Positions 20,494 through 29,150 of a stretch of 64,000 nucleotides of DNA are shown here, piece by piece. Below the pieces are notes generated by a model. That model was given only the letters and a program-made list of their open reading frames with translations. It did no database searches and was not told the origin of the DNA. A program made the position numbers and the translations under genes. Source of the stretch: Xylophilus sp. GW821-FHT01B05 (GTDB taxonomy: Bacteria > Pseudomonadota > Gammaproteobacteria > Burkholderiales > Burkholderiaceae_C); assembly GCA_038961845.1 (NCBI GenBank), contig CP152408.1, positions 620,001 to 684,000 of the forward strand, read 5' to 3'. How positions within the stretch are numbered: the first letter of the stretch is position 1; every line of letters begins with the position of its first letter.

Positions 20494-20762
20494 GAACGTG
20501 TTTGCGATCTGTATGGGGATCGCGTTGGAGTGCAATCGGGATGAGTGAGTGGCGCGGATCCCGCCGCATGGGCTCATGCCCATGCAAGGGGCCGGGGCGC
20601 TCAATCGCCCGATTTCACTCCAACCCTTCGGGCAAGAGTCTTTGCGGGCGGTCTGCGGCGTTGCGGCGCTTGCCAATAGCGGTGCTATTGGCTGCGCACC
20701 GCGCCTTGCATCCCATCCCGCAAAGGCTCTTGCGCGACCCCATAGAGATCGTAAACACGTTC
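20494..20762. repeat. 269-bp nested three-stem palindromic element (MITE-like)
   Basis: Outer arms are 20494-20524 and 20733-20762 (28 of 30 identical as inverted repeats plus one inserted base). Inside, side by side, are two further inverted repeats: 20525-20540 with 20608-20623 (15 of 16) and 20632-20648 with 20717-20733 (16 of 17). Each encloses smaller perfect hairpins: CATGGGC/GCCCATG (20567-20584) and GCCAATAGC/GCTATTGGC (20672-20692). The single strand would fold into a three-way junction. It fills most of the 377-bp gap between the efflux outer-membrane gene and the cytochrome gene. No transposase or ORF is inside. Confidence 0.8.
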
Positions 20763-20805
20763 CTAGGCCGCCCCAGGCCGATGTGCCGGCCCGGGGCGGC
20801 GCGCT

Positions 20806-22260
20806 TCAGCGCGACGGTGGCTGCGCGGCGGGCGCGCTGGCCACGGGGGCGGGCGCGGGCTCGCTCCAGCCGCCTCCCAGCACCGAATACAGCGTGACCT
20901 GGTTCTGCAATTGCGTCAGGCGCGTGCTGACGGTCTGCTGCTGCGCGGTGAACAGCGAGCGCTGTGCATCCAGCAGGTCGAGGTAGCTGGCCACGCCGTT
21001 GCGGTAGCGCAGATCCGACAACTGCAACACGGCGGCCTGGGCTGCGGTCTGGGCCTGCTGCGCGCGCAGTTGCTCGCCCAGCGTTGCTCGGCCGGCAAGG
21101 GCGTCGGCAACCTCGCGGAATGCGGTCTGGATGCTTTTCTCGTACTGCGCAACAGCAATGGAGCGGCCAGCCTCGGCCGAAGCCAGGGTGGCGCGATTGC
21201 TGCCGGCATTGAAGATCGGCAACACCAGTTGCGGCGCCAGCGAGAAGCCCCAGGAGCCGCTCTTGAACAGGCCCGACAGCTCGCTGCTGCTGGTGCCCGC
21301 TTGCGCGGTCAGCGAGATGCGCGGGAAGAAGTTCGCGCGCGCCGCGCCGATGTTGGCATTGGCACCGATCAACTGCTGCTCGGCCTGGCGGATGTCGGGC
21401 CGGTTGATCAGCAGGTCGGAGGGCAGGCCAGCCGGCAGCTCGACCATCAGGGGCGCGTCTGCCAGGCGCAGTTGTGCGGTGCTGGCCCGGATGTCATCCG
21501 GCAGCGGCTGGCCGAGCAGCAGCACCAGGGCGTTTTCGTCCTGGGCGCGCTGGCGCTGCTGCTGCGCCAGCGTGGCGCGCGCGGTTTCGGTTAGCGACTG
21601 TGCTTGCTGGAAGTCCAGTGCAGAAGACACGCCGTTGTCCAGTCGCAGCTTGGTGAGCTGCACTGACTCTTCGCGGGTCTTGAGCGTATTGCGCGAGATG
21701 TCCAGCAACTCTTCATCGGCCAGCAAGGTGAGCCAGCCGTTGGCAACGGAAGACACGAGGCTGATCTGCGCGGCCTTGCGGCCTTCTTCGGTGGCCAGGT
21801 ATTGCGCCAGCGCCTGCTCTTTCAGGCTGCCGATCCGGCCGAAGAAGTCGAGCTCCCAGGCCGAGATGGTCGGGCCGACGGAGAAGCTGTTGCCGATCTT
21901 GCCGTCGACGACGCTCGGCCCGCGGGTGGCGGAGGCCCCCAGGCCCACCGCCGGGAATTGCGCGGCACGCTGGATCTGGAACTGCGCGCGCGCCTGCTCG
22001 ATGTTGAGCACCGAGACCCGCAGGTCGCGGTTGTTCTCCAGCGCCAGGCCGATCAGGCGGCGCAGCCGCTCGTCGGCGAAGTACTCCTGCCAGGGCAGCT
22101 CTGTCGCGGCGGGTGCCGCAGTGGCTGCCGTGGCGGGGGTGCCGGGCCAGTCCGTGCCCACCGGGGCGGCGGGCCGCTCGTAGGTCGGGATCAGGCTGCA
22201 GCCGGCCAGCAAGGCCGCTGCTGCCAACGCCGAAAGGCGCATCGTGGAGAGCTTAGACAT
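20806..22260 (-). CDS. RND efflux outer membrane factor (NodT/OprM family)
   Basis: 484 aa. Lipobox LLAGCSLIPTYERP gives a lipidated N-terminus; two repeated outer-membrane-efflux domains follow, for example LRRLIGLALENNRDLRVSVLNIEQARAQFQIQRAAQFP and LLINRPDIRQAEQQLIGANANIGAARANFFPRISL. It forms the trimeric channel of the pump encoded just upstream. The ATG at 22260 overlaps the permease stop (ATGTCTAA); an AAGGA lies 7 bases ahead and fits this ATG better than the in-frame one at 22266. Confidence 0.94.
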   Translation of the reverse strand: MSKLSTMRLSALAAAALLAGCSLIPTYERPAAPVGTDWPGTPATAATAAPAATELPWQEYFADERLRRLIGLALENNRDLRVSVLNIEQARAQFQIQRAAQFPAVGLGASATRGPSVVDGKIGNSFSVGPTISAWELDFFGRIGSLKEQALAQYLATEEGRKAAQISLVSSVANGWLTLLADEELLDISRNTLKTREESVQLTKLRLDNGVSSALDFQQAQSLTETARATLAQQQRQRAQDENALVLLLGQPLPDDIRASTAQLRLADAPLMVELPAGLPSDLLINRPDIRQAEQQLIGANANIGAARANFFPRISLTAQAGTSSSELSGLFKSGSWGFSLAPQLVLPIFNAGSNRATLASAEAGRSIAVAQYEKSIQTAFREVADALAGRATLGEQLRAQQAQTAAQAAVLQLSDLRYRNGVASYLDLLDAQRSLFTAQQQTVSTRLTQLQNQVTLYSVLGGGWSEPAPAPVASAPAAQPPSR

Positions 22261-25200
22261 GGTCATCCTTGGCTGCTTGTGCGTCCATGCCGGCGTGGCG
22301 CGCATGGTCTGCATAGATCTTCTGCTGGCGTTCGCTGCCCTTGAACAGGGTACGCACCACCACGAAAAACACCGGCACGAAGATCACGGCCAGCAAGGTG
22401 CCCGTCACCATGCCACCCAGCACGCCGGTACCGAGGGCACGCTGGCTGGCCGAGCCTGCGCCCGAGGCGATCACCAGCGGCACCACGCCCAGGCCGAAGG
22501 CCAGCGAGGTCATGATGATCGGGCGGAAGCGCAGGTGCGCGGCCTCCAGCGCCGACTCGATGACGCCCTTGCCCTGCGCCTGCAGGTCCTTGGCGAACTC
22601 GATGATCAGAATCGCGTTCTTCGCCGACAGGCCGATGATGGTGATCAGGCCCACTTGGAAGTACACGTCGTTGGAGTAGGAGCGCAGCATCGTCGCCACC
22701 AGCACACCGAGCACGCCCAGCGGCACCACCAGGATCACCGCCAGCGGGATCGACCAGCTCTCGTACAGCGCCGCAAGGCACAGGAACACCGCCAGGATGG
22801 CGAAGCCGTACAGGATCATGGCCTGTGAGCCAGCGAGCTTTTCTTCTCGCGACTGGCCTGTCCACTCGTAGCCGAAGCCTGGCGGCAGCTTGGTGGCGAG
22901 CTTCTCCATCTCGGCCATGGCTGCACCCGTGCTGTAGCCCGGCGCGGCGTTGCCGGTGATGCGCATTGCCGGGTAGCCGTTGTAGCGGATGGTCTGCTGC
23001 GCGCCGGTCACCCAGCGCGTCGAGGCAAAGGCCGACAGCGGTACCGCGGTTCCCTGGCCGTTGCTGGTCGTGAGGTTGAGCAGGTCCGAGGGCTGCATCC
23101 GCGCAGGAGCATCGGCTTGCACCACCACGCGCTGGAGGCGGCCCTGGTTCGGGAAATCGTTGATGTAGCTCGAACCCAGTGCGGTCGACAGCGTCGAGTT
23201 GATGGCGCTGAAGCTCACACCCAGCGCATTGGCCTTGTCGCGGTCGATGTCGATCTGCAGCTGTGGCGCGTCTTCCAGGCCATCCGGCCGCACCTGCGTG
23301 AGGATGGGGCTCTGGGAGGCCATGCCCAGCATCTGGTTGCGTGCATTGACCAGCGCATCGTGGCCCAGGCTGCCCCGGTCCTGCAGGCGGAAGGTAAAGC
23401 CGCTGGCGTTGCCTAGCTCAGGGATGGGCGGTGGGCTCAGCGGGTAGATGAAGGCGTCGCGGATGCTCGACAGCGCGCCAAAGGCACGGCCGGCCAGAGC
23501 GTCGGCCGAGTGGCCCGCACCCTTGCGCTCATCCCAGTCCTTGAGCGTGACGAAGGCCAGGCCCGCGTTCTGCCCCTGGCCCGAGAAGCTGAAGCCCAGC
23601 ACGGCGACCATGCTTTGCACTTCAGGCTGCTTGAGGATGAAGCCTTCGACCTGCTCCATCACGTTCAAGGTGCGCTCTTGCGTGGCACCCGGCGGCAACT
23701 GCACGTTGACGATGATGTTGCCCTGGTCTTCCTGGGGCAGGAACGAGGTCGGCACGCGCAGGTAGGCGAACACCACCGCCGCGATGATGGCGGCGTAGAT
23801 CACCAGGTAGCGAGCGGCGCGGCGCAGGATGCGCGACACCAGGCCCTCGTAGCTCTTGGCCGTGCGCGAGAAGCCACGGTTGAACCAGCCAAAGAAGCCC
23901 TTCTTTTCGTGGTGATGGCCGGCGTCGACCGGCTTGAGCAGGGTGGCGCACAGCGCTGGCGTGAGTGACAGCGCCATGAAAGCCGAGAAGGCAATCGAGG
24001 CCACCATCGTCGCCGAGAACTGGCGGTAGATGTTGCCGGTCGAGCCAGCAAAGAAGGCCAGCGGCACGAACACCGAGATCAGCACCACGGTGATGCCGAT
24101 GATGGCGCCGGATATCTGCTTCATGGCCTTGCGCGTGGCTTCGAGCGGCGGCAGGCCTTCCTCGCTCATGATGCGCTCGACGTTCTCGACCACCACGATG
24201 GCGTCATCCACCACGATGCCGATCACCAGCACCATGCCGAACATGGTCAGCACGTTGATCGAGAAGCCCAGCGCCAGCAGCGTGGCGAAAGTGCCCAGCA
24301 GGGCGATAGGCACGACGATGGTCGGGATGATGGTGTAGCGCCAGTTCTGCAGGAACAGGAACATCACCAGGAACACCAGGGCCACGGCCTCGAACAGGGT
24401 TTCGGCCACTTGCGAGATCGAGATCTTGACGAAGCGCGAGGCGTCGTAGGGGATGTCCCACTTCACGCCCTTGGGGAAGAAGTGCTCCAGCTCGGTCATC
24501 TTCTGGCGCACCGCCTTGGCGGCAGCCAGGGCGTTGCCGCTGGGGGACAGCTGAACGCCGATGCCGACCGCAGGCTGGCCGTTCAGGCGGGCCGAGGTCG
24601 AGTAGGCCTGGCCACCCAGCTCGATGCGTGCCACGTCCTTGAGCCGCACGGTCGAGCCGTTGGTGTTGGCGCGCAGCACGATGTTGCCGAACTGCTCGAC
24701 GCTGGAGAGCTGGCCCTTGACCACCACGGTAGCGGCAATGGTCTGGCCCGGGATGTTGGGCAGGTCACCGATCGAGCCGGAGGACACTTGCGCGTTCTGC
24801 GTGCTGATCGCCGTATTGACGTCGGCAGCGGACAGGTTGAGGCCCTGCAGCTTGGCCGGGTCGATCCAGATGCGCATGGCACGCTCCGTGCCGAACAGCT
24901 GTGCCTGGCCGATGCCGGGCACGCGCTGCAGCTCGGGCAGCACATTGCGCGAGGCGTAGTCGCCCAGCGCGGTCGGGTCGATCGCCGGATCATCCGAGGA
25001 CAGGATGGTGAACAGCAGGAAGTTGTTGCGCGACTTGTCCACGCGCACGCCCTGCTGGGTCACCGTCGCGGGCAGGCGCGGCGTGGCGCGTGCCAGCCGG
25101 TTCTGCACGTCCACTTGTGCCAGGTCGGGGTTGGTGCCGGGCTCGAAGCTGATGGTGATCGAGCCTGTGCCATCGGCCTGCGCGACCGATTCCATGTAGA

Positions 25201-25426
25201 TGAGGCCGGGCGAGCCGTTCATCTCGCGCTCGATCACCGAGAGCACGCTGTCTTCCAGCGTCTGGGCCGAGGCGCCTGGATAGGCGGTGTTGATGATGAT
25301 GGCGGGAGGCGCCACCGGGGGGTACTGGGCGATCGGCAACTGCGTGATCGCGACGCTGCCCATCACGATGATGAACAGCGCGATCACCCACGCGAAGATC
25401 GGCCGATCGATAAAGAACTTTGCCAT
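22253..25426 (-). CDS. RND multidrug efflux permease (HAE1 / AcrB-MexB-TtgB type)
   Basis: 1057 aa inner-membrane trimeric proton antiporter. It opens MAKFFIDRPIFAWVIALFIIVMGSVAI, has twelve predicted helices with two large periplasmic loops, and carries the proton-relay aspartates in GIVVDDAIVVVENVER of helix 4. GLSAKNAILIIEFAKD and FVPVFFVVVR are the usual C-terminal landmarks. Middle gene of MFP-RND-OMF. Closest in type to AcrB/MexB pumps for hydrophobic drugs and solvents; actual substrates cannot be read from sequence. Confidence 0.96.
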   Translation of the reverse strand: MAKFFIDRPIFAWVIALFIIVMGSVAITQLPIAQYPPVAPPAIIINTAYPGASAQTLEDSVLSVIEREMNGSPGLIYMESVAQADGTGSITISFEPGTNPDLAQVDVQNRLARATPRLPATVTQQGVRVDKSRNNFLLFTILSSDDPAIDPTALGDYASRNVLPELQRVPGIGQAQLFGTERAMRIWIDPAKLQGLNLSAADVNTAISTQNAQVSSGSIGDLPNIPGQTIAATVVVKGQLSSVEQFGNIVLRANTNGSTVRLKDVARIELGGQAYSTSARLNGQPAVGIGVQLSPSGNALAAAKAVRQKMTELEHFFPKGVKWDIPYDASRFVKISISQVAETLFEAVALVFLVMFLFLQNWRYTIIPTIVVPIALLGTFATLLALGFSINVLTMFGMVLVIGIVVDDAIVVVENVERIMSEEGLPPLEATRKAMKQISGAIIGITVVLISVFVPLAFFAGSTGNIYRQFSATMVASIAFSAFMALSLTPALCATLLKPVDAGHHHEKKGFFGWFNRGFSRTAKSYEGLVSRILRRAARYLVIYAAIIAAVVFAYLRVPTSFLPQEDQGNIIVNVQLPPGATQERTLNVMEQVEGFILKQPEVQSMVAVLGFSFSGQGQNAGLAFVTLKDWDERKGAGHSADALAGRAFGALSSIRDAFIYPLSPPPIPELGNASGFTFRLQDRGSLGHDALVNARNQMLGMASQSPILTQVRPDGLEDAPQLQIDIDRDKANALGVSFSAINSTLSTALGSSYINDFPNQGRLQRVVVQADAPARMQPSDLLNLTTSNGQGTAVPLSAFASTRWVTGAQQTIRYNGYPAMRITGNAAPGYSTGAAMAEMEKLATKLPPGFGYEWTGQSREEKLAGSQAMILYGFAILAVFLCLAALYESWSIPLAVILVVPLGVLGVLVATMLRSYSNDVYFQVGLITIIGLSAKNAILIIEFAKDLQAQGKGVIESALEAAHLRFRPIIMTSLAFGLGVVPLVIASGAGSASQRALGTGVLGGMVTGTLLAVIFVPVFFVVVRTLFKGSERQQKIYADHARHAGMDAQAAKDDHV

Positions 25427-25438
25427 CGAAGCTGCTCC

Positions 25439-26743
25439 TTACTGGCGCGCAGGGGCGGCCGCAGGGGATGCGGCGGCGGCCCCATCCTTGGGTGCGGCGG
25501 CCGGGTTGGCCGCAGGGGCGGCGCCGGGTGCGGCGGCCGGTGCGCTGCCGGCCGGGGCCGGGGCTTTCCACGGGACTGCCTTCACCGGCGTGCCCGGCGG
25601 CACCATCTGCATCTTCTGGAAGCCGTCGACCATGACCTGCTCGCCGACCTGCAGGCCGTCGAGCACGACCCAGTTGCTGCCATTGGAGCTGCCGATCTTC
25701 ACCGGGCGCTTGGCCAGCTTGCCGTCGGCGCTGACGATGGTCACCGTATCGCCGCTGGTGGCGCGAGTGACAGCCTGCTGCGGCAGCAGGATGGCGTTGG
25801 CGGCCTGGGCCTGCTCCAGCCGCACCCGCACATACAGGCCCGGCAGCAGTTGGCCGTTGGGGTTGGGGACCTCGGCGCGCAACGTGATCTGACCGGTGGT
25901 GGAGTCCACCGTCAGGTCAGAGAACAGCAGCCGGCCGGGGCTGGCGTACTCGCTGCCGTCTTCCATCACGATGCGCACGCTGGCGGCTTCGGCGCCGGTG
26001 GCGCGCTTGAGGCTGCCGCTTTGCAGCGCATTGCGCAGCTTCATCACATCCGTGGCGGATTGGGTGAAGTTCACGTAGACCGGGTTGATCTGCTGGATCA
26101 CGGCCAACTGCGTGGCCTCACCCTGGCCGACCAGCGCGCCTTCCGTCACCAGTGCGCGGCCGATGCGGCCGGAGATCGGCGCGGTCACGCTGGCGTAGTT
26201 GAGATTGATCTTGGCTGTCTGCACGCTGGCACGGGCCACGGCCACGTCGGCCTGAGCCTGCTTCTGGGCCGCTTCCGCGTTCACGAAGTCCTGCTTGCTG
26301 ATGGCGTTGACGGCCACCAACGGCTTGTAGCGATCCACCGTGGCCGCAGCCTGCGACAGCGTGGCTTCGGCGCGGGCCTGCGAGGCCTGTGCGCTCTGGT
26401 AGGCCGCGCTGTAGGGCGCGGAGTCGATCTGGAACAGTGCCTGCCCGGCCTTGACGTCGCTGCCTTCGCGGAACAGGCGCTTTTGCAGGATGCCGGCAGC
26501 ACGGGCACGCACTTCGGCAATGCGCACGGCCTCTACGCGGCCAGGCAACTCGGTCGTGAGCCCGACGTCACCGAGCTGGACCGTCACCACACCGACTTCG
26601 GGTGGCGGCATGCCTCCGCCGGCTGCGGCAGCAGGCGCTGCATCCTTCTTGCCGCAGGCTGCGAGCATGATGACCAGGCCGGCAACGGCCAGAGCGGTGG
26701 GGATGCGCGCCAGGGGGCGCGGAGATGGGGGCAGTGCAGACAT
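25439..26743 (-). CDS. RND efflux periplasmic adaptor (AcrA/MexA/TtgA type)
   Basis: 434 aa lipoprotein (lipobox LAAC at MLAACGKKD). Barrel-sandwich, alpha-hairpin and beta-barrel regions follow in order: VGLTTELPGRVEAVRIAEVRARAAGILQKRLFREGSDVKAGQALFQID, an Ala/Gln-rich hairpin, then VTAPISGRIGRALVTEGALVG. The tail is rich in Ala/Pro. The start at 26743, after an AAGGATTCCC ribosome site, is chosen over the longer frame because it begins with the signal peptide. It lies 12 bp before the permease gene. Confidence 0.94.
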   Translation of the reverse strand: MSALPPSPRPLARIPTALAVAGLVIMLAACGKKDAAPAAAAGGGMPPPEVGVVTVQLGDVGLTTELPGRVEAVRIAEVRARAAGILQKRLFREGSDVKAGQALFQIDSAPYSAAYQSAQASQARAEATLSQAAATVDRYKPLVAVNAISKQDFVNAEAAQKQAQADVAVARASVQTAKINLNYASVTAPISGRIGRALVTEGALVGQGEATQLAVIQQINPVYVNFTQSATDVMKLRNALQSGSLKRATGAEAASVRIVMEDGSEYASPGRLLFSDLTVDSTTGQITLRAEVPNPNGQLLPGLYVRVRLEQAQAANAILLPQQAVTRATSGDTVTIVSADGKLAKRPVKIGSSNGSNWVVLDGLQVGEQVMVDGFQKMQMVPPGTPVKAVPWKAPAPAGSAPAAAPGAAPAANPAAAPKDGAAAASPAAAPARQ

Positions 26744-26867
26744 GGGAATCCTTCCGGGAATCGGCATCGACTGGGAGCAAAGCGCAGACTGGCGACCCCG
26801 TGGATTCCACAGGGTCGCCGGACAGGCGTGGGTATTAAAACGTGAACAGGGCACGAAAGCGCGCCAG

Positions 26868-26891
26868 TATACATACAATGATGAATGTATA
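26868..26891. promoter_or_regulatory. AcrR/TtgR-type operator in the tetR-efflux intergenic region
   Basis: A perfect 7-bp inverted repeat, TATACAT and ATGTATA, spaced by 10 bp. The inner TACATACA and TGAATGTATA closely resemble the 24-bp E. coli AcrR site upstream of acrAB. A leftward TATACT overlaps the operator, so binding should block efflux transcription and probably the regulator's own promoter. Confidence 0.8.
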
Positions 26892-26973
26892 GAGACGTGG
26901 CAGCCCATCGTGCCACGCCACCGAGACAATCGCGTTCCGGCTTGTTGCCCGATCGCCCAACAGAAAGCCGCAC

Positions 26974-27720
26974 ATGGCCCGCAGAACCAAGGAAGACGCT
27001 CTAGCCACCCGCTCGCAGTTGCTGGATGCGGCAGAAAAGCTGTTCCACGACCAGGGTGTTTCGCGCACCTCGCTGCACGACATCGCGGCGGCGGCGGGCA
27101 CTACGCGCGGCGCCATCTATTGGCATTTCAAGGACAAGGCCGACCTGTTCAACGCCATGATGGAGCGCGTCACGCTGCCGCTGGAGAACTCGGTGTACCA
27201 GGTGGGCAAGGACCCGATGGTGGACCCGGTCGCGCAAATCCGGACCTCGATGCGTCGTGCGCTGCATGTGGTCGCGCATGACGTGCAGGTGCGCACCGTG
27301 TTCGAGATCGCAACGCACAAGGTCGAGTACGTGGGCGAACTGCAGGCTGTGAAGGCGCGCCACCTGGCGGCGCGCACGGAATGCCTGTTGCATGTGGCAG
27401 ATGGCCTGCAGCACGCCGCGGCCCGCGCCGGCCGCAGCCTGCCGGTGCCGGTCGATCTGGCGGCCCAGGGCCTGCATGCCCTGGTCGATGGCCTGATCCA
27501 GAACTGGCTGCTGGCGCCCGAGGCCTTCGACTTGTGCGCGGCCGGCGATGCGGTACTGGACCTGTACCTGACCGGCCTGGGTTTTGGCACAGTGGCCGCC
27601 CCTGCCACTGCGGCCACTGTGGCAGATGCCGAGCCATCGCCACCCGCGCATGCGCCCAAGTCGATCATTCCTGGCCGACAACGCGGCTCGACCATGGAAT
27701 TGGTCCGCAATAGGGGATAA
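26974..27720 (+). CDS. TetR-family repressor (AcrR/TtgR-like) of the efflux pump
   Basis: 248 aa. The N-terminal helix-turn-helix is typical: ARRTKEDALATRSQLLDAAEKLF, GVSRTSLHDIAAAAGTTRGAIYWHFKDKADLF. The ligand-binding C-terminal domain resembles AcrR/TtgR and is followed by an unusually long Ala/Pro tail (about 40 residues). Divergent from the three-gene RND operon across a conserved operator, the standard arrangement for a drug-relieved repressor. Confidence 0.92.
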   Translation: MARRTKEDALATRSQLLDAAEKLFHDQGVSRTSLHDIAAAAGTTRGAIYWHFKDKADLFNAMMERVTLPLENSVYQVGKDPMVDPVAQIRTSMRRALHVVAHDVQVRTVFEIATHKVEYVGELQAVKARHLAARTECLLHVADGLQHAAARAGRSLPVPVDLAAQGLHALVDGLIQNWLLAPEAFDLCAAGDAVLDLYLTGLGFGTVAAPATAATVADAEPSPPAHAPKSIIPGRQRGSTMELVRNRG

Positions 27721-27749
27721 TGCCGGATTAGCCCCGGTTTGCCGGGCAT

Positions 27750-27825
27750 GCGGCTGTAGCTCAGTGGATAGAGTATTGGCCTCCGAAGCCAAGGGTCGTG
27801 GGTTCGATCCCCGCCAGCCGCACCA
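27750..27825 (+). tRNA. tRNA-Arg (anticodon CCG)
   Basis: 76 nt including encoded CCA. Acceptor arms GCGGCTG / CAGCCGC pair perfectly; the anticodon stem TTGGC/GCCAA holds loop CTCCGAA with anticodon CCG; the T-loop reads GGTTCGATCC. It lies 29 bp after the tetR stop and marks the edge of the catabolic accessory region. Confidence 0.98.
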
Positions 27826-27848
27826 GACAACTATTGGAATCAATGCGA

Positions 27849-27872
27849 TAAGCCCGCTTTCGTGCGGGCTTA
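27849..27872 (+). terminator. Hairpin after tRNA-Arg
   Basis: Perfect 9-bp stem TAAGCCCGC / GCGGGCTTA with a 6-nt loop. The following bases (GTCGTTTC) are only weakly T-rich, so it may be a terminator or a processing stop. Confidence 0.6.
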
Positions 27873-27907
27873 GTCGTTTCTGCCCGGGCCGGTTTGCGGC
27901 CGGCACC

Positions 27908-28156
27908 TCAGATTAAGGGCTGGCAAGACAGGTACAGCTCCGTGATGGCAAGCCACTCATCGTATTGCTGCCTCGCCGCGGACGTGCCGAGTGTCTTGCA
28001 GGCTGTTTCGATCTGACCTGGATCTCGTCCGACAAAACGTGTGAACCATGAGGGCCGCTCCGATTTGGCCGCATGGCATGCAATCTTGATCTCGTCCATG
28101 GACGCCGAGCGGGGAATGCCGAGAAAGGCGTAGTGGTCCCCGAAGCACGAATGCAT
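27908..28156 (-). CDS. Small J-domain-like protein lacking HPD motif
   Basis: 82 aa. GDHYAFLGIPRSASMDEIKIA resembles helix I-II of DnaJ domains (DYYAVLGV...), and ACKTLGTSAARQQYDEW resembles helix IV (A..TL.....R..YD). The central HPD tripeptide that activates DnaK is absent; the middle reads SERPSWFTRFVGRDP. The start at 28156 is chosen because a strong GAGGAGG ribosome site lies 6 bases upstream. It sits 90 bp downstream of the FAH-fold gene, same strand. It is either a diverged J-like protein or a remnant; function unknown. Confidence 0.6.
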   Translation of the reverse strand: MHSCFGDHYAFLGIPRSASMDEIKIACHAAKSERPSWFTRFVGRDPGQIETACKTLGTSAARQQYDEWLAITELYLSCQPLI

Positions 28157-28246
28157 GAAATGCCTCCTCAGTGGAAGAATTGCCCGCTGTCTTGGCGAGG
28201 GCGCCATAGGTGGGCGACAGCAGGCATGCAGGCTCCTTCCCGCCAT

Positions 28247-29110
28247 TCAAGGTGCGGGTGGGCTCTTCACTTGGTTGCGTAGGACTCCGATCTGCTCAAT
28301 CTCCACCTCACAGATGTCGCCGACCTTCATCCACAACTGAGGCTTGCGGGCCATGCCTACGCCAGAGGGCGTGCCGGTGACGATCACGTCGCCGGGCTCC
28401 AGTGTCATGGTCTCGCTCAGGCTTGCCACCAAGTGGGCCACGTCGAACACCATCTGATCGGTGTTAGCACTCTGCACGACCTGCCCGTTCAGACGGGTCT
28501 CGATCCGCAGGCCCCGAGCGCCGGCCGGCAGTTCGTCGGCACTCACGAGCAGCGGCCCGAAGGCGCCAGTGCTGTCGAAGTTCTTGCCCATCGTCCATTG
28601 CGGCGTGCGCAGTTGGTAGTCCCGGATCGAGCCGTCATTGAAGATGGAGTAGGCGATGACGTGCTGCAGGGCATCTGCCCGGCTGATGTTGCGGCCACGC
28701 TTGCCAATGACCGCCACCAGCTCGCCTTCGTAGTCGAATTGGTCCGAGCAATGCGGCTTGAGCAGCGGCGCGCCGTCGCCGATCAGGCTGGTCTCGAAGC
28801 GGGAGAAGATTGTTGGGTACTCGGGCACCTTGTGGCCGGACTCGGCCGCGTGGTCCAGGTAATTGAGCCCCACGCAAATGATCTTTCCCGCCTTCGCCAG
28901 CGGCGGGAGGCGCTGCACCTTGTCAGGGTCCACCGGTCGGCCTTCGCACAGGCGGCCGGCCAAGTCCTTGAGCGAGCTGCTCGCCAGCAGTCCGGCCGTG
29001 AGATCGCCCGGATAGCCGGCATCGTCTTCGAGCCATCCGGCAAAGCCGCCGTGCGCCGTTGCGACCGCCAAGCCGAGCCGCTCACCATCCTTGAAACGCA
29101 GAAAACGCAT
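28247..29110 (-). CDS. Fumarylacetoacetate hydrolase family protein
   Basis: 287 aa FAH-fold enzyme. KIICVGLNYLDHAAESG, the metal-ligand segment FDYEGELVAVIGKRGRNI, TMGKNFDSTGAFGP and LEPGDVIVTGTPSGVGM are characteristic. The family cleaves or hydrates 2-keto acids (hydratase, decarboxylase or acylpyruvase activities), usually late in meta-cleavage routes. Third gene of the amidohydrolase-ligJ-FAH unit, 40 bp after ligJ. Which C-C bond or hydration it handles cannot be assigned. Confidence 0.88.
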   Translation of the reverse strand: MRFLRFKDGERLGLAVATAHGGFAGWLEDDAGYPGDLTAGLLASSSLKDLAGRLCEGRPVDPDKVQRLPPLAKAGKIICVGLNYLDHAAESGHKVPEYPTIFSRFETSLIGDGAPLLKPHCSDQFDYEGELVAVIGKRGRNISRADALQHVIAYSIFNDGSIRDYQLRTPQWTMGKNFDSTGAFGPLLVSADELPAGARGLRIETRLNGQVVQSANTDQMVFDVAHLVASLSETMTLEPGDVIVTGTPSGVGMARKPQLWMKVGDICEVEIEQIGVLRNQVKSPPAP

Positions 29111-29150
29111 GGATCAATCCTTCATAGTTTTGTTTGGGCGGGCTTGGCGC

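Noticed and set aside
20494..20762. Interpreting the nested palindrome as an integron attC site or CRISPR array
   Set aside because: No attC R/L boxes or tandem gene cassettes, and no repeated spacer-separated units; the structure is inverted, not direct, repeats.
24410..26845. 811-codon open frame antisense to the RND permease and adaptor
   Set aside because: Shadow frame of two well-supported genes; the product has no recognisable motif and a biased composition.
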